Of a DNA stretch of 64,000 nt, positions 42,701-51,171 are shown piece after piece. Origin of the DNA: Ridgeia piscesae (Eukaryota; Annelida; Polychaeta; Sabellida; Siboglinidae); assembly GCA_025642075.2 (NCBI GenBank), contig JAODUO010000061.1:322501-386500 (forward strand), given 5' to 3'. The stretch's first letter is position 1; the number at the start of each line of letters is the position of its first letter. The translations under genes were made by a program, and so were the position numbers. The notes beneath the pieces were generated by a model. It had not been told where the DNA came from. It worked only from the letters and a program-made list of their open reading frames with translations, and did no database searches.

Positions 42701-44051
42701 AACATAAGCATTGTTGCTTCATTCCAGTTGTTTCATGGTGTAATGTATATTTACAATATATTTGCAGTACATCATTATTACTCCATTGTACTAAATAATA
42801 CTTATATGTACATGACATTACGTAACAAAAAAGTTATTGTTATCATTAGCTGCCATCACTCAGTTGTGATATGATTACATTGGTGAAATGACAGCAGTTC
42901 CATGAAGATCGAGTGAAACGAATCCGGCAACAATACAAATGCCAATAAGTCTGTGTTGTTTTTCCCCAAAATGTACAAATATAATATGAAACCCTTTGTG
43001 TATTTGTACTAAATATGATTAATAAAATACACACTGATACACGACAAAAGCGAGCTAGAGATGTGATTGTTATACCATTAAAATAAATATAGCTCTCTTA
43101 ATCAAGAATGACCTCTCTTTTTAGACGGAGACGCCAGAAGGGACGATGGGTATTACTCGACTTTACTGTTGCGGTTCCCAACTAACGGCTTGTATGCTGT
43201 CAAGGTGCGGGCGGCTTCAAAGGACCGAAACAAGACGCACCTTCAGATGATCCATGTATCGATCCGTGGTAGGTGAATTTTGCTACGGTCCTCAGAGCCC
43301 CAATGGGCATTTTGTTGCGGTGGACTTATTTATAACTGTTCTTAAATAGGCACATTAATAGTAATATTATCAGTCTAAATCTTGTCAGTGTACCTGTTGA
43401 CTTGCCCAGCTTCTGTAGTAAAATTAGCACTCCTTTGCCAAGTCCGATTTGTTCATGAACTTCCAGTGCTTCATTGAATATGTTGGCAGTCGTATGCGCT
43501 ATAGTAGGTCTGCTGTGCATTAAACAAATTGACCGGTATGTCGTCATGGCCGCTAGCTCGACTGCAGTTTAATTTTCCGATCACATTGAATTTCTTCGGG
43601 AGTAATACATTCCGCCAGTTGTGATGGCCTTCCTGTAAGAGCTAGCAATGCTTCTACAGAAGGGTCACTAAACAGTTTCTGAAATGGTCCGTCACACGCT
43701 CATTGAGTTCGTCTGTGTTGCATATCACATGTCCAGCTTCGCCGTGAATCGTGAGTTTGGCTACCGGCTTCCTCGACATTTGGTGAGCAGCGCGGAACAT
43801 TTTTGTGCCGTTGTGGAGGCGCTCAACGTCTGGCACCAGCATGTCTAGTCTCGCTTAGGTGTTGCTGCGAGCTTTTTAGCGCATAGCATGTAAGATGACA
43901 TCGTGCTTCATTTGACCTCGGCGGATGACGTTTGACGTTTCTGTAGCCACAGTTTGAGTTTCTTTTGCTCTGCTGCAGCACAGTGTGGTACATTCTGCCG
44001 CTTACTTTAGGAACTGTTGTACAGTCACCCATCTCATAATGTAACTTTCTG

Positions 44052-44114
<63 letters not shown>

Positions 44115-44322
44115 ATATAATATATACTAGTAAAGTTACCCAGTGATGCTTGGGGGAAAGGCAGTCATACGCGCTAGTGTGTTTAACAATCATGTTACAT
44201 TGTTTTAGTGTGTCCCAGAAGTGGATCGTAAGGTTGATGATCGATGCTGCATGTCTCAGCCGTGTCAAGTGACACAGGCTAGTGGGACAGATTTAGAATT
44301 TTATATGCATATAGATATAATG

Positions 44323-44374
<52 letters not shown>

Positions 44375-47300
44375 CACACACACACACACACAACACAACA
44401 CACACACACACACACACACACACGCACGCGCGCGGGCGCGCGTATATGTACCAGGTATATATATACAAGTATGTTACCGTTTTAGACTATCGGAGTAATT
44501 GGTTTCGCTTGTCATTCCAACCATATGTCGCACTATCCCATGCCACTTGATACAGTTGATATATACAGTATCTCGTCAACCCCGCAACTGCGAAGCTGTA
44601 ACCCAACTATAACTAAGCTTCTGTCGACGTTTAGGTGCAGAATAATCATTAGACTATACAAAGACATTATTTCCACAAAGTACTACGTACGAATGGAACA
44701 ATTTGTTTACTGATCATGCTATATGCTTAAGTCATATTCACATCAGTCACATTTTATGTCATCATCTTGTAGATTCAGGAAAGCAACAGACTCATGAACC
44801 AGTAAATTACCTTCAGCGGATCATAGGCATTGGAGGCATCCGTGTCATCAATTGGATGTCAAACAAGAACAAGTCCGAGCCGTACCCATTGTCACCGAAT
44901 AGGGTGACCAACCTCCGCGTCACCGTGTCGCATAAGGACAACACAGTGACCCTCCAGTGGACGGCCGTCGGTGACTATATAGATAGAGAGAGAGGTGAGG
45001 ATGGGGAACATTCAACGTTATAAATATAATTTATTACAACAAAACTATGTGAGTAAACAAACATCCATACACTCAGGAAACGCACGCCCAAACAGGCTGT
45101 TGTTAGATATATACCTATGACGAAATGCGTATTTTAAAATATAGTGCATGTCTGCATTATTTGTGTGTGCACTGTTTATTACGATAAATGGCAGAACACA
45201 TGCTTGCATAAAACTTACTCTAGGTCCATGGTTGACCACATTAAAAAAAGGCATTACCTAAAATTCGTTTTCCATGTATACATAAAGATTAACTATGCAT
45301 ATAACATTGGAAAACATTTAATAAATAAATTAAAATAAATGTGTAGTAAAAATTCGGTTTTAAACCCGTCAGCATAGGTATTCCCACGGAAACCTTAAAT
45401 TTAATTAACCGGGCGATCACGTGCTATCGTGGCGTCAGAGATGACACATACTGATATCGTACCGCTGCCTAGAATAATTGTAATTAGGCAAAGGCAGAGT
45501 AAATAAAGGGGATTAACTTTGTGGATAAGCTTACGCTTTACGGGCGTAAGATAAATAAACGCACTTACCGGTATATAAAACTCGACGGGCACAATCTTTA
45601 TTTTACACTTCAAAATAAATGTAATGATCAAACAGTCAATACGAATAAAGATACAAATGAAGCGCCACGGGGCTCCGCTCAAACTTCCCCCGGAACCAAC
45701 CTTCAATCCTTCAGTCTCACCATCAAACTCCTCACTAGTATTTAAACCCTGTATTTAAGCCCTGTCCCAAATGGCGGGAAACCTGTTGTCACATGATCCG
45801 CTACGCCCTCTGGTGGTCATCCCCTCACCTTGGTGGCAGCCCTATCATACTGACATGAGGCGAACCATTTTTATATATTCAGAGCGTGTTTACAAGGATA
45901 GCTTTTGGGTCGAAATGAGCGTTATAATAAATTAGTGAGCGATATTCCGATGTAATACAAACATTATCCATCACAGGGAACAAATAGGTTCGAACTGGTG
46001 TCCTTCTGGCTATGAAAAGCGGACGCACCTAACGAAAACATCTACCAATTGAGCTACGGCGATAACCGCAACCCCATTAGAAGTAGCTGTAGTAATAATA
46101 GCGCTAGCAGTAGTAGCTAGTACCAATACTATTCAAGCAGTTACACTAATTAAACGTTAGTATTCACTGACCCGCGGGGGGAGTAGATTTGAAAAGTTAC
46201 TGGCCCGCGTAAAGAGTTACTGGCCCGAATATTGTAAGCACATTTTGATGTTACCGAGGTGCACGTCACTTTACTACACGAAGACTTTCCGAAGCTCTTA
46301 TGTTGGTGTTTTTTAATGATAATTTTTCAGATTGCAGCAATAAAAAGACAGAACTCAACGTTAAATGAAATGTTTAATTATGGTGTCTGCTAATACAATA
46401 TCTGCGACGCCGTTCATACTATACAATTTATCACATTTATTTGTAGATAAATTACGAGAAATTAAATACCAACCTTAATGACAACAGTCAGTCTTTTGTG
46501 TTGTGTCTTCTACATATCGTATAATACAGTCAGTTTAAATTTGAAAAATATTTAAAAACAAAAACATAAAGTTACAATATTATTTATTATAGCCTTCATT
46601 GTAGGCCATTTGATGAGCTCGGACATTATAAAAACACATTTTGTTATATTTAATATTGACACTTTCTATTAATATTTTGATTTGCATAATTGCACTGCTG
46701 AGACTATAGCAAAGTCGGAGAACTCAAATTCATGACTTTGACTGCTTTGACAGGTATACAAGGGGGAGGGCTAGGGGCTGGAAACTAGCTGTCTGTCATG
46801 AAAAGTATTTCTAGGTCTTGGTTGTGCCTGAAGCTTAACACTAAAGCTGTTACTGCAGAATCAGCATACGTGATACCATGATAAATAAGTATTAGAACGC
46901 AGATAACACGTGCTCCATTTAATGACAAGCTAGCCTACGACTATGTAAATATCGCGTCGGTGTACGAGGCAGAGGGCCCATGTGCGACGGTGACAGTGTA
47001 AACGCTGTCCAAAACACTTGCCCTCTTTCTTCCACGATTGTTTTACAACATCCACCGCTGCCGGAATGGTCTTTTACAACACTGAAACGTTTGCCAGAAT
47101 AACAAATTGCATACATCTCTTTCCGTTACGGAGTGTGCTCAAGCGGCAGTAGTAGTAGTAAGTAGTAGTAAGTAGTAGTAATATATACGCAAGGTGGCGG
47201 TGGCGGCGGCAGTAGTAGTAGTAAGTAGTAGTAGTATATACGCAAGGTGGTGGTGGCGCCGGCGGCGGTGGCGGCGGCAGTAGTAGTAGTAAGTAGTAGT

Positions 47301-50300
47301 AGTAGTAGTAGTAATATATCTTGTTAATTCAACAACCTAGCACTAAACACTAGCGGTTACATTGCTACTGGCAGCGCGGGAACAAGGCTGACATGCGCTT
47401 TTGCGAGGGCTGTTATTAAATCACGCTTAGGTCGGATCAGGGGATATACAAATATTCGGCCGGATAATTTTCTGCCCGTTGGTAAAGTCCTTGATGATGT
47501 ATCAGTGCCCATGTAATTATCACTGCATTAGTTATAAAAAGATTAATATTTCTTAGACAAAACAATCTTGATTGGGTCACATAGACTACACTAAATGTTA
47601 ACGGATACAGAGGTGAAGATTTCTGCTATCGTAGTAGTAACTCGAGCATTATTATGCATCGGTGAGTTCACTACTGTCTGCTAGTTTTGAGAAAACAATT
47701 GAGTCTTTTCTGTCAGATACTGGCCTCGTTCAATAGACAACATTATTGCCAAATAGTAGAGCAAAAGGAAGAAAAGTAAAAATGTAGGATGAGAATATGT
47801 ACAGCGAAGATTAAAAACAAAATATTGCTTAAATATCTAGAAGAATAGGGTGGTAAGTTGAACATTAAAGGCATCGACTATACCCACTGCTAGTCTTTGC
47901 CGGGAGGTTGTTCCATTCAATGATGGTTCTAGGGAAGAAGAACACTTGTCAGTAGCTGATGGTGCATTCCGGTATCTGGAAGGAGTGGGCTGCTGTGTGA
48001 CGAGAGGCATAGGTTGGGCAGGAGGCCGTCGGACTTGACAGTTTGTGTAGCACATCATCCTATATTGGTAAAGTGCGTTTCTCTCGCATCACGGATTGTT
48101 CAGGCATCTTATCAACATAAATGTGCACTTTGACATTTTCTTCTCATCACAGGAACTATTGGCGCACACCTGACTCATTCTATGATTCCATTGTCCTCCA
48201 TGGGTCCAAGTTCTGCCTCAACTTGAGGTACCACGAATTAGCACTCATCGTGTTGTGTATACGCTCTATGGTGGTGTATGTGCTCTATGGTGTTGCGTTG
48301 TCCCGTAATGAGACCTTTACCGGCTATAACTGTGTGATGTCGTCTAGAATTTTGTCTACATGGATTCGTTTCATGAAGCCCATCTTCACTGGGACACTAC
48401 GATTGAGCAGGTTATCCCCAGTCTTGGCAACAATTACTTTGTAGTGCAGTGACTGACCGTCATTGATTGAACGAGCAACGAATTAGCCTACACACGCCAG
48501 CTGGCCACCCGGTCTCGTCGGTTTGGTGTAAAAGGGCTTGTGTTTCAACTGATTCAGTGTTGCCTCTGCTATGATTGTTACATCAGCGCCGGAGTCTAGT
48601 TTGAAATCGACCAAACCTCCTTGTATTGCTACTGTCTCCCTCCAGTCTGGATCGGATTCATCGCATGAAAGTGACGCCGAAAAGTATGCTGGGTACACGC
48701 TCGCTTCAGTGAATTTGTATAAAGCAAACTTGAGCGAGGTGACCTTTTTACCGCATGTACGACACTCAGCCCGCCTGGGCGGCAGTATTCTTTGCCATAA
48801 CTGCGACCACATCTACCGCATTTACGTGGCATATTTCTCATGGGTCCGGTAAATGTCTGCTTTCTTCTGTAATATGTCTGTCTATGTGCTGTAAACTACT
48901 TGACTTCCTGAGGCTGTTTTACTTCACTGTGCAACTGGTCACGACCTGGCTTTTCACGAGCTCCGATTGTCTAGCCATCTGTGTGGCTATGTCGAGTCTC
49001 AGTTCTGGGTTCATTTGAAGTCTGTGTTACATATTCTGTCTCGAATCTGTTGATCTCTGACATTACGGTCAAAGCTGCAGTGTTCGTACATATGTCGTAT
49101 GAATGTTTCTTAGCTTGGAAAACATTAGTGGTTAACTTGCTCGTGGCTGCACGGGCTTTTACAGAAGAGTGTTTTAATTCAAACAGGTAATGTAAGGGGA
49201 TACATAATTATACCGCACACACGATATAGTAGAAATAGTAGTAGATTTTATTAGTCTCAGATTCATTTACACGATACACAAATGCATTATATTCACAGTT
49301 ACCATTGTATATAACGACCACTGAGAAAGAGTCATGAGATGCTTTAAAAACATAGCATACAAATGAAAACAGTATTAATTGAGTAAACATGCAGAGCTCA
49401 ACATTGGCACTGACCCGATGGCCCGAAGCATGTTTTGAAACTGTCGGGTCACAAACGTTTCCGTAACCCGACCCTTCACGGAAAATAGGTCGACCCTAAA
49501 ACTTGTCTATTTGGTATTTCAATCAATGTTTGCTGTATTACAATATTATTTATAACTAATTCAGCAACGGTGTCTAAAATGCAGCCGTGTCTGTACGGAG
49601 AAATAGGCACTGTTAACTCATATTTTGAGTTCGCTCGTGTGATTGGCGAATGGCATGATCATATATTATTCACCCAATAAGCTATTTTTTTGATTAAGGG
49701 TGGCAGACAATATCGTTGTTGTGTGTGGTAAAACACTAGTGCTAAGATCTCACGACAATTTGTTATACTGTCAAACGTTTGACATAACTGCAAAGGTATG
49801 ACTTGTGGACTACAATCTGGCAGGAAAGCGTTCACACTGTCACCGTCGCATGCAGGTCCTCGCACACCGACGCGTTGTTTTATCGATTCTTACCTAGATG
49901 CTTTACACTGACTGAGGGTTGCGGTGACTAATGGCGAGGGGTGGTGGGTGAATCCGGTAGAATAACGTTGAGCCAGGTACATCTGAGAAGTGGAGACAAA
50001 CATACGTCAGAGAGACATAAGTTGTTTATGGTATAAATTATGTTTCTTTCGAGTCGAGTTTTTTTTTATAGTATATGACTGTTTGAAACGCCTACTTGAG
50101 CCTGTTGCAAAAAAACATTACCAGTGGTCAACTCAGCTTTCATGTTTACGAAATATTCAAGCCTGTTAGGTTGCAATATGTTACGTAAGTATGACTGAAT
50201 GCTAAATGTTATCTACTTGCAACAATTGGTTCTAAAAATGTATTTAGCTTGAATAAATAGGCACGTTCCATTTACATTTTCGTCGTTTTGTAGTACGAAT

Positions 50301-51109
50301 ACATTTATTTCAGGTAAAAATCCATATACAATTGGTACATACATTAGCACATCTAAGTAGCCTGTAAAAGATCAAATATGTTAAAAAATGAATAGATGAA
50401 AAATAAATAAGGTTATAAGTTAGATAAATGTAAAATTGTAGAATAACAGATAAAATAATTAGCAATATACAGGATGTGATTGTATAATAAATATGCAGTT
50501 AATTCATGTAAATAAACACCGTTTGAAAAGAAAGTTATATAAACAACTTACTGACTTTAAAAATATATATAATAATAAATAAATAATAATAAAGTTATAT
50601 GCGGGACATGATGACTATCTTACAGATGTACTGTGTACAACGAATTGCCCCAGCTAATCCACATTGGGCCATTTTCTATTTCAAAGCAATTGTACATAAC
50701 CCTAATCAAGACATTATTTATGTTAAAAATACGTTTTTTTAAACCATAAATGTTCTTACGCAATAGGGCGTCAAATGTATCAATAGCATTATTAGCAAAC
50801 ATGCTACTTGCGCTGTCCCGTCGGTTATATCCCCAAATCCGTCTATGCATATTGTTGTAGGCAACTTTAGCTTTTAAATAAGAGCCCTTATTGAAGTTAA
50901 CCCATAATTGACAATAATAAGTTGTACAGCAATATGCGTGAAATAGACATAATTTAACACCCACGGAACAGTGGTGAAATTTTCTGATAATGCTATTAGA
51001 CCTAGCATAAACATTACGAGGATGTCTCAAAATATCTCCGTCATCTTTCAGGTCATTGCATATTATCACACCTAAATGTTTTGCTTCTTTGACATATGCA
51101 AGCTTCGTA

Positions 51110-51171
<62 letters not shown>

